Shown here in pieces: positions 17,485 through 26,359 of a stretch of 58,352 bases of DNA. Source of the stretch: Candidatus Puniceispirillum sp. (lineage in GTDB: Bacteria > Pseudomonadota > Alphaproteobacteria > Puniceispirillales > Puniceispirillaceae); assembly GCA_016778895.1 (NCBI GenBank), contig JADHOR010000011.1:1-58352 (forward strand), in the 5' to 3' direction. Within the stretch, counting starts at the first letter, position 1; each line of letters begins with the position of its first letter. The translations under genes were made by a program, and so were the position numbers. The notes under the pieces were generated by a model. It was not told the origin of the DNA and made no database searches. It saw only the letters and a list, made by a program, of their open reading frames with translations.

Positions 17485-18261
17485 CTATCCACCAAAAAAC
17501 ATTGTCGTGACAACATAATTGGCAATCAGGATCAAGATTGAGGCGGAAACAACAGCATTGGTTGTGGCCCGACCGACCCCCTGCGCCCCGCGGCCTGAAT
17601 GATAGCCGTGATAACAGCCCATAAGCGCGATCAGAAATCCGAAAACGGCGGCTTTTATCAGCCCAAGCGTCACGTCGGAAACTTCAAGATATTCGAGCGT
17701 TCGCGCCAAATAAATTGATGGGGTAAAGCCCAGCCGATAAACCCCGACAATATAACCGCCAAAAACCCCGATCACGTCACCGACTAGCACCAAAAATGGC
17801 AAACAAATCGTGCCGGCCAGCAATCGAGGCGCAACAAGATATTGCATTGGCCGCGTCGATAAGGTGTCAAGCGCGTCAATCTGGTCGGTTACCCGCATTG
17901 TACCAATTTCAGCGGCTATTGAGGCACCAATCCGGCCAGCAACCATTAATCCCGCCAAAACAGGTCCTAATTCGCGCGTAACTGACAAAACAACCACCGT
18001 TGCAACTGTGTCCTCGGCAGAAAAGCGGGCAAAGCCGGTATACGATTGCAGCGCCAGTACCATACCCGAAAACAACGTTGTCAGCCCAACGACGGGGAGC
18101 GAATAATAGCCAATGTCAATAATCTGGCGAAGCAGTTGCGGCCAATAATAAGGAGGGGTGAAAATCCAGCGCACCGCAGTTACCGAAAACAGTGTAATCC
18201 GGCCGAATGCGGCAAGGAAGGTGAGGATGGTGCGACCTATATTTTGGACAAAGCCGAGCAT
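17485..18261 (-). CDS. mlaE: MlaE-type ABC transporter permease
   Basis: 258-residue permease of the MlaE/YrbE family. It shows GMVLALQSYTGFARF, then RELGPVLAGLMVAGRIGAS and AAEIGTMRVTDQIDAL, the most conserved stretch of the family, then membrane segments to the C-terminus. It forms the channel partner of MlaF in lipid transport at the inner membrane. The 159-nt gap between alr and this gene shows no clear terminator, so the gene may be cotranscribed with alr or have its own promoter. Confidence 0.9.
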   Translation of the reverse strand: MLGFVQNIGRTILTFLAAFGRITLFSVTAVRWIFTPPYYWPQLLRQIIDIGYYSLPVVGLTTLFSGMVLALQSYTGFARFSAEDTVATVVVLSVTRELGPVLAGLMVAGRIGASIAAEIGTMRVTDQIDALDTLSTRPMQYLVAPRLLAGTICLPFLVLVGDVIGVFGGYIVGVYRLGFTPSIYLARTLEYLEVSDVTLGLIKAAVFGFLIALMGCYHGYHSGRGAQGVGRATTNAVVSASILILIANYVVTTMFFGG

Positions 18262-18420
18262 ATGTCTGGAAACCGTCCTCGATAAATGGTGAAAAAGCCG
18301 CCTTCGTTATGCCGATATTTGCCTTTTTTGGCTATAGCAAATCTGTCTGTTGCCGGAAAAATGGGAAGAAACTGCCCAAAGATCACCTGCTAATTGACAA
18401 AAATTGGATCAGCGTAATGC

Positions 18421-19569
18421 CTAAACGCCGCCGTGATAATGCCAGTTTGCGCGTTGACCAAGATTTGTGATGATTTCATAGGATATCGTCCCAAGATCAG
18501 CTGCCATCGCTTCCAGCCGGTAATCATCATGGATCAGCGCGGCAAAATCGGCGCGTAGGGCAGCCTTATCAAGGTCAGTCACATCGACGGTGATGCTATC
18601 CATCGAAATGCGACCGATCACCGGTGCAACCTGTCCGCCAATTGATACTTTTGCCTTACCACCAAGCTGGCGTCGATAGCCGTCGGCATAGCCGACGCCG
18701 ATTGTGGCAATCCGAGAGTCGCGCTGTAACTCGACTGTTCCGCCATAGCCAACCCGGTCACCGGCAACGGCATGACGGATTTGCAGAATTCGGGCCTGCC
18801 AGTCAAAAACTGGTCGTAACTGAGCCGTCACTTTTTCAAGCGGATGAATGCCATAAAGCGCAATCCCGGGTCGGGTCATCTGGAAATGATAATCGCGACC
18901 CAGCAAACAGCCGGCGCTGTTGGCAAGGCTGGAAGGCACCCCCGGAAACCAGCTTCGAAGATCGTTAAAGCAGGCGAGTTGGCGCCGGTTAACCGGATCA
19001 TCGATTAATTCACCGGAGACAAGGTGGCTCATCACATAGGCAATGTCTAACCCATCGAGGGCCGCCTTGTTCTGGATCAACCAGTCAGCCTGATCCGCAT
19101 CCAGCCCGAGCCGCGTCATGCCGGTATCAAAATGAAGTAATGCCGGCAGTGATGTGCCAGTCTTTTTGGCGAAAAGCTGCCAGCGGGAAATTTGCTCAAG
19201 ATCATTTAAAACCGGAATTAAATGATGCGCGGCAAGCGCGTCTTCTTGACCGCGTTGGGCGCCATGCAATACCATAATCGGCAGATTATCATGGTTTTTG
19301 GCACGAAATATCTGCCTTAATTCAATGGCTTCACCAAGGCTTGCGACAAAGAAAATTTCTGCGCCCGCACCTGCCAAAGCGCTGGCGACAGCGCCGCTGC
19401 CAAGGCCGTAACCATTTGCCTTGACCATTGCCGCAGTCTTTGTTTTTGGTGATGACAGACTGTCGATATAACGCCAGTTTTCCACGATCGCATCAAGATC
19501 AACGGTGATCGCGCTATCGGCAGCTAGATCAGCGGAATTTGCGGCATTCTGGAAAAGCTGGGTTGTCAT
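18421..19569 (-). CDS. alr: Alanine racemase
   Basis: PLP enzyme producing D-alanine for peptidoglycan. The PLP lysine is Lys50 in AMVKANGYGLGSG. MTRLGLDADQ and NSAGCLLG follow in the barrel, and the catalytic Tyr region RVGYGGTVELQ plus ATIGVGYADGY in the C-terminal domain. Length of 382 residues is normal. It starts 6 nt after the dnaB stop, as often seen in alphaproteobacteria. Confidence 0.94.
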   Translation of the reverse strand: MTTQLFQNAANSADLAADSAITVDLDAIVENWRYIDSLSSPKTKTAAMVKANGYGLGSGAVASALAGAGAEIFFVASLGEAIELRQIFRAKNHDNLPIMVLHGAQRGQEDALAAHHLIPVLNDLEQISRWQLFAKKTGTSLPALLHFDTGMTRLGLDADQADWLIQNKAALDGLDIAYVMSHLVSGELIDDPVNRRQLACFNDLRSWFPGVPSSLANSAGCLLGRDYHFQMTRPGIALYGIHPLEKVTAQLRPVFDWQARILQIRHAVAGDRVGYGGTVELQRDSRIATIGVGYADGYRRQLGGKAKVSIGGQVAPVIGRISMDSITVDVTDLDKAALRADFAALIHDDYRLEAMAADLGTISYEIITNLGQRANWHYHGGV

Positions 19570-19575
19570 GTCATA

Positions 19576-21072
19576 TTAGAACCCTTCGGGAAGATGGGTG
19601 CTTTCGGTCAGATCAGTAAAATGGGTAAAGCGTTTTTCGAAATGTACCAGCACCGATCCTGTTGGGCCATGCCGCTGTTTGGCAACGATTACCTCGGCCT
19701 TGTTTTCAGAATTCTGCATTTTCCGCAGCCATTCGTCATGGCGAATATTGAAGGTGTCTTCCGATTCTTCCATTTTGCGTTCGGGCTCGCGCTTGTTCAG
19801 ATAATATTCCTCGCGATAAACAAACATCACCACATCAGCATCCTGCTCGATTGATCCAGATTCCCGCAAATCGGAAAGGTTTGGACGTTTATCCTCGCGC
19901 ATTTCAACCGCACGCGATAATTGGGATAGCGCCATCACAGGAACATTCAAATCCTTGGCAATAGCCTTTAGGGTCCGGCTGATATTCGAGATTTCCTGAA
20001 CGCGGTTTTCTGACCTCACCCCCAGCTGCGGGGTTAGCAGCTGAAGATAATCGACGATGATCAGCCCAAGGCCGGAGGTGCGCTTTAAGCGGCGGGCACG
20101 GCTAGCCAGCTGTGAGACCGATAACGATGGCGTATCGTCGATGAAGAAAGGGGCGCTTGAGATGACGTTGCTGGCGGCTACAAGCTGATCAAATTCGGCG
20201 CTGTTCAGCTTACCGCGGCGGATTTGTTCGGAGTCAACCCGGGCGCGTTCAGACAAAATACGCGTTCCCAGCTGTTCAGCGGCCATTTCCAGTGAGAAAA
20301 ACGCCACCGGAACGGCGGTTTCGCCAGTGCGGGTCGTCGCCGCCGCATGAAAGGCGATATTGGTCGCAAGCGCTGTTTTGCCCATGCCCGGGCGACCGGC
20401 CAGAATAATCAAATCTGATTTATGCATACCGCCGAGCAGATTGTTCAAATCGGTCAGGCCAGTGCTGGTTCCAGATAGGTGCCCGTCACTTTTCCGCGCA
20501 AGGTCGGCTTGGCTGATACTGCCGCTGATCACCGAGTCAAAATCACGCAAACCAACGCTGGCACTATCAGTATCGGCAAGCCGGAATAATTTTGACTCGG
20601 CCGCTTCAATCTGTTGATGCGCCGGCACGTTAACCTCGGGCTGGCTGGCATCCAAAATCACTTCATCGCCGATTAAGATGAGCTGGCGACGGATATGAGC
20701 CTCATGGATGATTTTGGCATAATCGGGGGCCTGGGTAATGCTGATTACACCATCGGCAAGCTCTGAGAGGTAGGTTTCGGCGCTATCGTTCTGGGAGTCT
20801 TCATAATCGACAAAAAAGCTTTTCAGCGTCACCGGATTGGCCAGTTGCCCCCGTTCAATCAACCGCTGAATTGTCGAGAAAATCCGGCCGTGAAACGGAT
20901 CATAGAAATGGTCGGCAAGCAAACGGTCGTCAATGCGTTCAATCACACTGTTGTCGAGCAGAATCGCGCCAAGCAAATTTTGTTCTGCCTGCAGATTGTG
21001 CGGCATTATGCGCGCCAGCAGTGTGGTGCCTGATCCGGGGAAGGTTTTTACGTTCGAGCGTTCATCAGCCAT
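19576..21072 (-). CDS. dnaB: Replicative DNA helicase
   Basis: 498-residue hexameric helicase of the replication fork. The N-terminal domain starts with MPHNLQAEQNLLGAILLD. The RecA-like domain contains Walker A LAGRPGMGKTALATNIA, FFSLEMAAEQL, LIIVDYLQLL (Walker B) and LSQLSRAVEMR, with DLRESGSIEQDADVV. No intein or insertion is seen. It is separated from rplI by a clear terminator, so it is probably transcribed from a promoter in 21073-21160. Confidence 0.96.
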   Translation of the reverse strand: MADERSNVKTFPGSGTTLLARIMPHNLQAEQNLLGAILLDNSVIERIDDRLLADHFYDPFHGRIFSTIQRLIERGQLANPVTLKSFFVDYEDSQNDSAETYLSELADGVISITQAPDYAKIIHEAHIRRQLILIGDEVILDASQPEVNVPAHQQIEAAESKLFRLADTDSASVGLRDFDSVISGSISQADLARKSDGHLSGTSTGLTDLNNLLGGMHKSDLIILAGRPGMGKTALATNIAFHAAATTRTGETAVPVAFFSLEMAAEQLGTRILSERARVDSEQIRRGKLNSAEFDQLVAASNVISSAPFFIDDTPSLSVSQLASRARRLKRTSGLGLIIVDYLQLLTPQLGVRSENRVQEISNISRTLKAIAKDLNVPVMALSQLSRAVEMREDKRPNLSDLRESGSIEQDADVVMFVYREEYYLNKREPERKMEESEDTFNIRHDEWLRKMQNSENKAEVIVAKQRHGPTGSVLVHFEKRFTHFTDLTESTHLPEGF

Positions 21073-21160
21073 ACTGTTTTATAGCAGGCTCAAGCCGCGA
21101 CCGCCCCATGTTAAGTCTGGGGATGTTGGGGATAAATCTAAAAAACCATCAGTTTTGAGC

Positions 21161-21188
21161 AAAAAAACCGGAGACTCAGCTCCGGTTT
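21161..21188 (-). terminator. Intrinsic terminator after rplI
   Basis: On the minus strand AAACCGGAG pairs with CTCCGGTTT around a 6-nt loop, followed by a run of seven T (plus strand A 21161-21167, the inner ones pairing). It lies about 20 nt after the rplI stop and ends the rpsF-rpsR-rplI operon. Confidence 0.85.
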
Positions 21189-21209
21189 CAATTAAATTGC
21201 CTAACAGGT

Positions 21210-21815
21210 TCAGGCTTCGTTAGTATCGGCCCTGTCGCCGTCTGTTGATGCATCAGCCGAGTCGTCTGCGGCTGTGGAAGCCTCAGTTTCGGCGGCTTCA
21301 ACTGCTGTTTCATCATCAGTAATTTCACCGGTTATAGCGATGCCAGTTTTCAGCTGAGTTTCCGCCTCGGCGAGCGAACGAGCAATGTTCACAACAACAG
21401 TCACCGAGACTTCTGGATGTAGGCGGATACGGGCTTCGGTAAGGCCCAGAGCTTTGATCGAACGGTCCATAACGACCTGATTCCGGTCGATAGTGAAACC
21501 GGCTTCAGTAACCGCTTCGGCAATATCGCGTGAGGTCACAGATCCGAAAAGCTGACCCATTTCAGAGGCAGCTCGCACCATATTTACAGCCAGACCCTGC
21601 ATTTTTGCAGCCTCGGTCTCGGCGTCCTTGCGGAGCTCAAGATTGTTCGCTTCACGCTGGGCGCGTTCGGCTTCGAACCGCTGCGTATTGGCTTTATTTG
21701 CCCGGAGAGCCTTGCCCTGCGGGATAAGGTAATTGCGCGCATAGCCGGTTTTCACATTGACGAGATCGCCCATCTGACCCAGCTTTTCGATGCGTTCAAG
21801 AAGAATGATTTGCAT
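21210..21815 (-). CDS. rplI: 50S ribosomal protein L9
   Basis: The N-terminal rRNA-binding domain is canonical (MQIILLERIEKLGQMGDLVN, GYARNYLIPQGKAL). A connecting helix and a C-terminal domain follow (LFGSVTSRDIAEAV). The protein has 201 residues where about 150 is usual. The extra 45 or so are an acidic Asp/Glu/Ala/Thr-rich tail that looks disordered. GGAGAC lies before ATG 21815. Last gene of the rpsF operon, with the terminator just downstream. Confidence 0.95.
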   Translation of the reverse strand: MQIILLERIEKLGQMGDLVNVKTGYARNYLIPQGKALRANKANTQRFEAERAQREANNLELRKDAETEAAKMQGLAVNMVRAASEMGQLFGSVTSRDIAEAVTEAGFTIDRNQVVMDRSIKALGLTEARIRLHPEVSVTVVVNIARSLAEAETQLKTGIAITGEITDDETAVEAAETEASTAADDSADASTDGDRADTNEA

Positions 21816-21843
21816 TTTGATGTCTCCTGAATTCTGGCGATGC

Positions 21844-22098
21844 TTATGCGGTCACATATGGCATCAGTGCCAGAAAGCGTGACCGCTTGATGGCAGTAGC
21901 AAGTTCACGCTGTTTTTTTGCAGACACAGCTGAAATGCGTGACGGAACGATTTTGCCACGCTCTGATGTGTAGCGGGCAAGCAGCTTGGTGTCTTTATAA
22001 TCAATCTTTGGCGCATTCGGACCCGAAAACGGGCAGGCCTTGCGACGACGGTTAAATGGTTTACGTACGGCTTCGCGTTTGATTTCCAACTGGGTCAT
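21844..22098 (-). CDS. rpsR: 30S ribosomal protein S18
   Basis: 84 residues with the S18 signature: [19 protein letters not shown], then [18 protein letters not shown] and the basic [21 protein letters not shown]18 binds S6 and 16S rRNA in the platform of the small subunit. It starts 3 nt after the rpsF stop. Confidence 0.97.
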   Translation of the reverse strand: MTQLEIKREAVRKPFNRRRKACPFSGPNAPKIDYKDTKLLARYTSERGKIVPSRISAVSAKKQRELATAIKRSRFLALMPYVTA

Positions 22099-22101
22099 TG
22101 A

Positions 22102-22530
22102 TTAGCCCTCACTGCTATCAGCGTCTACGCTGTCATTTCTGTCAGCTCTACCTTCATTTTGTTCACCATTCTCACGGTCATCACGTCCGCCACGCTGGTG
22201 GTGTTCCGTCTTTGCCTGCATCATGATTGACGGGCCTTTCTCGACCTCCTCAATCCGGATGTTCAAAAAGCGCAGAACATCTTCATTTAGGCCCATAATG
22301 CGCTCATATTCCTTGAGCGCTTCTGATCCGGTTTCAAGATTGAACATGACATAATGCCCCTTCCGGTTCTTCTTGATCCGGTAGGCGAGGGCACGAAGAC
22401 CCCAATATTCACGTTTTTTGATTGACCCACCGGCAGATGTGATGATCTCGGCGAATTCATCAGCCATGGTTTCCACCTGGGCTGCAGTAATATCCTGGCG
22501 TGCAATAAACACGCTTTCATAAAAGCGCAT
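22102..22530 (-). CDS. rpsF: 30S ribosomal protein S6
   Basis: S6 begins at ATG 22530 (MRFYESVFIARQDITAAQVE) with AAAGGAG 6 nt upstream; the frame is open further upstream but without family similarity. Conserved stretches are GLRALAYRIKKNRKGHYVM and EDVLRFLNIRIEEVEKGPS. After about residue 112 the protein carries a charged, probably disordered tail rich in Arg, Asp, Glu and Asn. S6 pairs with S18 in the 30S platform. First gene of rpsF-rpsR-rplI. Confidence 0.96.
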   Translation of the reverse strand: MRFYESVFIARQDITAAQVETMADEFAEIITSAGGSIKKREYWGLRALAYRIKKNRKGHYVMFNLETGSEALKEYERIMGLNEDVLRFLNIRIEEVEKGPSIMMQAKTEHHQRGGRDDRENGEQNEGRADRNDSVDADSSEG

Positions 22531-22577
22531 GATAACTCCTTTTGGCTTATTGTTCCTACCCAGAATGGCAGCAACTA

Positions 22578-22591
22578 ACCGGCGAACCGGC
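22578..22591 (-). promoter_or_regulatory. Candidate leader hairpin of the rpsF operon
   Basis: About 50 nt upstream of the rpsF start the minus strand reads GCCGGTTCGCCGGT, a perfect 4-bp CCGG stem with a UUCG tetraloop plus a closing G-U pair. Many bacteria have an rpsF leader in which the S6-S18 complex binds a CCG-containing hairpin to repress the operon. Whether this hairpin is that element is not shown; it is reported as the only obvious structure in the leader. Confidence 0.3.
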
Positions 22592-22650
22592 AAGGATAAA
22601 GTCCATGATGTATTGTGAGTGCAGTTAGTTTCCCCGCAAGCACGCGGCGA

Positions 22651-22678
22651 ACAATACACTTTTCTTCGGCAAGCGCAA
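22651..22678 (-). promoter_or_regulatory. Candidate rpsF promoter
   Basis: On the minus strand TTGCGC (22678-22673) and TATTGT (22656-22651) are separated by 16 nt, about 120 nt before the rpsF ATG, leaving a leader that contains the CCGG hairpin. The 335-bp region 22531-22865 between rpsF and fabD has no gene that I can support; it must hold divergent promoters. For fabD I see TATAAC at about 22792 without a good -35. Confidence 0.35.
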
Positions 22679-22865
22679 GCCTGTTTGGCACATTTGTCGG
22701 CTTATTGGTATTTTTGCCTCGCCGATTATTTGATCTCAGCTGGCACGACAAATGGTTGCCTTTGCAACGGCTTCTGGCATAGGGTTTGGGATATAACCAA
22801 CGGCGCGCTGCGCTAGTTTAACGATTTGAGTCTGCTGGCTTTTGGTCAGCGAGTGGGTGGAATAT

Positions 22866-23816
22866 ATGACGAATCAATCGATTGCATTTCTGTTCCCGGG
22901 TCAAGGATCGCAGGCTGTTGGCATGGGCGGCCCGCTGGCCGCGTCACATGCAGCAGCGAAACAGGTGTTTGAAGAGGTTAATGACGCGCTTGGCGAAAAC
23001 CTGTTTGCCATTATGCAGGATGGGCCAGAAGATGCGATCCGCATGACGCGCAATGCCCAGCCGGCGCTGTTTGCGACGTCAATGGCGGCGGTTCGGTTAA
23101 TTGAGGCTGAGCTTGGTGCATCTTTGGCGTCGCGCGGCGGCATGGCGGCAGGCCATTCGCTTGGGGAATATGCGGCGCTGGCAGCATCAGGCAGCCTGAC
23201 CATCAGTGATGCGGCGCGGTTGCTGCGCCAGCGCGGTGATGCGATGCAATCGGCGGTACCGGTTGGTGAGGGCGCAATGGCGGCAATCCTTGGTGGTGAT
23301 GAAGACCAGATCAATGCCATTCTGGCTGATGCGCAATCATTCGGTCTTGTGCAGATTGCCAATGATAATGCGCCGGGGCAGATTGTGATTAGCGGCGCCG
23401 CGGCGGCCGTCGACACAGCAATTGAATGTGCCAAGGCTGCAGGCTTGCGGCGTGCGATTAAACTGCCAGTATCAGCCCCATTCCATTGTGAATTGATGGC
23501 ACCTGCCGCCGATGTTATGGCACAGGTGCTGGCTGAAACAGCGATATTGGACGCGGCGATGCCGGTCTATTGTAATGTGTCTGCGGCCGCAGAAACCAGG
23601 GCGCATCAGCTTCGTGACAACCTTGTGACGCAAGTGACTGGGCGGGTCCGGTGGCGTGAGACGCTGCTGGCGATGAGTGCTGCCGGCGCGACAAAATTTA
23701 TTGAGCTTGGAACCGGTAAAGTCCTTTCCGGGCTGGTCAAGCGCGGGGTCGAGGCAGAGGCCGTGGTTAACCTCGATGGGCCGGATGATCTGGACAGCGT
23801 CATGGCGCAAATGTAG
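22866..23816 (+). CDS. fabD: Malonyl-CoA:ACP transacylase
   Basis: Loads malonyl groups onto ACP for fatty acid synthesis. FLFPGQGSQAVGMG opens the protein. The nucleophile is Ser98 in AAGHSLGEYAAL. PVSAPFHCELM provides the catalytic His, and FIELGTGKVLSGLVKR ends it. 316 residues is normal. The start is ATG 22866 with a GGTGGA ribosome site rather than the upstream in-frame ATG at 22842. First gene of the plus-strand fatty acid cluster. Confidence 0.95.
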   Translation: MTNQSIAFLFPGQGSQAVGMGGPLAASHAAAKQVFEEVNDALGENLFAIMQDGPEDAIRMTRNAQPALFATSMAAVRLIEAELGASLASRGGMAAGHSLGEYAALAASGSLTISDAARLLRQRGDAMQSAVPVGEGAMAAILGGDEDQINAILADAQSFGLVQIANDNAPGQIVISGAAAAVDTAIECAKAAGLRRAIKLPVSAPFHCELMAPAADVMAQVLAETAILDAAMPVYCNVSAAAETRAHQLRDNLVTQVTGRVRWRETLLAMSAAGATKFIELGTGKVLSGLVKRGVEAEAVVNLDGPDDLDSVMAQM

Positions 23817-23895
23817 TCTGGTGTCGTCCGCAAAGATATGTTTACGAAAACGCGGATGGGCCGTGCCCTCCTCATTGTTTTAAAAAGGTGCTGAT

Positions 23896-24636
23896 ATGTT
23901 TGATCTTCAGGGCAAAGTCGCTCTTATTACGGGTGCCAGCGGTGGTATTGGGGCGGAGATTGCCAAGGCGTTACACGCACAGGGCGCTATTGTTGTTCTG
24001 CATGGCACACGCGCTGAACGGCTTCATGGGTTGGCGTCTGAGCTTGGTGAGCGGGCATTCGTGGTAACGGCTAATTTGGCCGACCGTGAAAAGGTTGTTG
24101 GGCTAATCGAAGCAGCTGGTACCGTGGCTGGTGCGCCGGTTGGGATCTTGATCAACAATGCCGGTATCACCCGTGATGGCTTGTTGATGCGGATGAAGGA
24201 TGAGGATTGGGATGATGTTGTCGAGGTCAATATGACCGCGAGCATGCTTCTGTGTCGGGCGGCGATGCGCAGGATGATGAAGGCGCGAAACGGTAGGATC
24301 ATTTCAATTTCTTCGGTTGTTGGCGTGACCGGTAATCCTGGTCAGGCAAATTATGCCGCCTCGAAAGCCGGGATGATCGGTTTTAGCAAATCACTGGCGG
24401 CCGAAGTGGCAAGCCGCGGCATTACGGTGAATGTGGTGGCACCAGGATTCATCGAAACTCCGATGACCGATGTTTTGGATGAGGCGCAAAAAGCGAGCCT
24501 GCTGACCCGGGTTCCGGCCGGGCGACTTGGTACGCCGGCTGAAATTGCGGCGTCGGTTGTGTTTCTGGCAAGTGATGAGGCGGCCTACGTTACCGGCATG
24601 ACAATGCATGTAAATGGCGGCATGGCGATGCTTTGA
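23896..24636 (+). CDS. fabG: 3-oxoacyl-[ACP] reductase
   Basis: SDR-family reductase for the first reduction of the fatty acid elongation cycle. It shows TGASGGIG, INNAGITRDGLLMRM, SISSVVGVTGNPGQANYAASKAG (Ser-Tyr-Lys catalytic set, in pieces: SSVVG and YAASK) and the C-terminal YVTGMTMHVNGGMAM typical of FabG. AAGGTG lies 5 nt before ATG 23896. 246 residues. Position between fabD and acpP supports the assignment over other SDRs. Confidence 0.95.
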   Translation: MFDLQGKVALITGASGGIGAEIAKALHAQGAIVVLHGTRAERLHGLASELGERAFVVTANLADREKVVGLIEAAGTVAGAPVGILINNAGITRDGLLMRMKDEDWDDVVEVNMTASMLLCRAAMRRMMKARNGRIISISSVVGVTGNPGQANYAASKAGMIGFSKSLAAEVASRGITVNVVAPGFIETPMTDVLDEAQKASLLTRVPAGRLGTPAEIAASVVFLASDEAAYVTGMTMHVNGGMAML

Positions 24637-24767
24637 GAACCACGTGCCGCGCATTATAGTGACGAACGGGGCTGGTATAACGCAGAAAACTATGTTATCT
24701 GCCGCCAACTTTTGAATTCTCCGGCCGGATCTCCGGTCAAAATCCAAGCTTCTAAGAGGGGGCATCA

Positions 24768-25004
24768 ATGAGCGATATCGCAGATCGTGTTAAGAATATT
24801 GTAGTAGAACATTTGGGTGTAGACGCTGATAAGGTTGTTGAGGGAGCAAGCTTTATCGACGATCTTGGCGCGGATAGCCTTGATACAGTTGAGTTGGTTA
24901 TGGCGTTCGAAGAAGAGTTTGGCGTCGAAATCCCGGATGACGCTGCCGAGCGTATCCTTACTGTGAAGGATGCTGTATCGTTCCTCGAAGAAGCTGCTGC
25001 CTAA
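24768..25004 (+). CDS. acpP: Acyl carrier protein
   Basis: 78-residue acidic carrier. The phosphopantetheine attachment site is Ser37 in [20 protein letters not shown], followed by [16 protein letters not shown]. It carries acyl chains between the Fab enzymes. A strong GAGGGGG ribosome site precedes ATG 24768, fitting its high expression. The 131-nt gap to fabG may hold an additional promoter. Confidence 0.97.
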   Translation: MSDIADRVKNIVVEHLGVDADKVVEGASFIDDLGADSLDTVELVMAFEEEFGVEIPDDAAERILTVKDAVSFLEEAAA

Positions 25005-25096
25005 GGCGCCAGCGTTTCAAACAAAACAGTGCTGTGCATTGCCGTCTGGTTGATGCGCAGCCATCTATTTCCACCTGATTTTCTGGGAGGTGTGCC

Positions 25097-26359
25097 TTGC
25101 GCCGTGTTGTTGTTACCGGAATGGGAATGGTTACTCCGCTTGGATCTGGTGTAGACCATAACTGGTCTCAAATCATTGCCGGCAAAAGTGGAATTACACG
25201 CATCGAAGAGTTTGATGTCTCCGATATCGCCTGTCAAATCGCCGGTCAAGTGCCCGGCGCTGACGTTGCTGGCGGGCTTAATCTTGATGACTGGATTGAC
25301 TCACGTGAACAGCGGAAACAAGACCGCTTTATTCAGCTTGGGCTTGTGGCGGCCTGTCAGGCCATCGAGGATTCTGATTGGAAGCCACAGGATCGCGAGT
25401 CGCAATGCCGCACCGGTGTGATGATCGGATCAGGCATTGGTGGCCTCGAATCAATTGTGAAAACAGATCAGCTGATGAACGAAAAAGGCCCGCGGCGAAT
25501 CAGCCCGTTCTTTATCCCGTCAGCTTTGATCAATCTTATTTCAGGCCATGTATCCATCCGTTACGGATTTCGGGGGCCAAACCACGCGGTCGTTACCGCT
25601 TGTTCAACCGGTGCGCACGCGATCGGTGATGCGGCGCGGATGGTTGCGCTTGATGATGCTGATGTAATGGTAGCGGGCGGCGCGGAAGCTGCGGTGTGCC
25701 GGATTGGTATGGCGGGGTTTGCTGCTGCACGGGCACTCTCTACCAGCTATAATGAGACGCCTGAAGTGGCGTCGCGGCCGTGGGACAAAGGACGTGATGG
25801 ATTTGTCATGGGCGAAGGTGCCGGTATTGTCGTTCTGGAAGAGCTGGAGCACGCAAAGGCACGTGGTGCCAAGATTTACGGTGAGATCAAGGGCTATGGT
25901 ATGTCAGGTGACGCGCATCACATTACCGCGCCAGCTGAAGACGGCGATGGCGGGTTCCGGGCGATGCAGGCAGCGTTAAAGCGTGCCGGACTTGCGCCAA
26001 GCGACATTGATTACGTCAATGCGCATGGGACTTCAACACCGCTTGGCGATTTGATTGAAGCCAAGGCTATCGCCCGTTTGTTGGGCGATGCGGCGGCAAA
26101 AGTGTCGATTTCATCAACGAAAAGCGCGACCGGGCACTTGCTTGGCGCTGCTGGCGCGATTGAGGCGATTTACGCGATTAAAACAGTGCAAACTGGTGAT
26201 TTGCCTCCAACGCTGAACCTAAATGACCCAGAAGATCAGGTTGCAGGTTGTGACCTTGTGCCGCTGAAATCGCGTAACCGGAAAGTACGCAATGCGATGT
26301 CGAACTCGTTTGGGTTTGGTGGCACGAATGCGTCGTTGATCATGGGTGAGGTTACCTGA
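25097..26359 (+). CDS. fabF: 3-oxoacyl-[ACP] synthase II
   Basis: Condensing enzyme for chain elongation. The active-site Cys169 is in VVTACSTGAHAIGDA; the two histidines are in VNAHGTSTPLGD and KSATGHLLGAAGA; GFGGTNASL ends the protein. 420 residues. The start is a TTG at 25097, decided by the perfect GGGAGG at 25085-25090 six nt upstream and by homology at MRRVVVTGMGMVTPLG. It overlaps mltG by one base (TGATG). Confidence 0.95.
   Translation: MRRVVVTGMGMVTPLGSGVDHNWSQIIAGKSGITRIEEFDVSDIACQIAGQVPGADVAGGLNLDDWIDSREQRKQDRFIQLGLVAACQAIEDSDWKPQDRESQCRTGVMIGSGIGGLESIVKTDQLMNEKGPRRISPFFIPSALINLISGHVSIRYGFRGPNHAVVTACSTGAHAIGDAARMVALDDADVMVAGGAEAAVCRIGMAGFAAARALSTSYNETPEVASRPWDKGRDGFVMGEGAGIVVLEELEHAKARGAKIYGEIKGYGMSGDAHHITAPAEDGDGGFRAMQAALKRAGLAPSDIDYVNAHGTSTPLGDLIEAKAIARLLGDAAAKVSISSTKSATGHLLGAAGAIEAIYAIKTVQTGDLPPTLNLNDPEDQVAGCDLVPLKSRNRKVRNAMSNSFGFGGTNASLIMGEVT

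Noticed and set aside
22901-23434. Long open frame of 177 codons on the minus strand opposite fabD.
   Set aside because: Antisense shadow of a clear fabD gene, with no ribosome site or recognisable protein features.
24637-24767. GC-rich CCGG inverted repeats before acpP as a fabG terminator.
   Set aside because: No T-run follows the stem, so it does not look like an intrinsic terminator.
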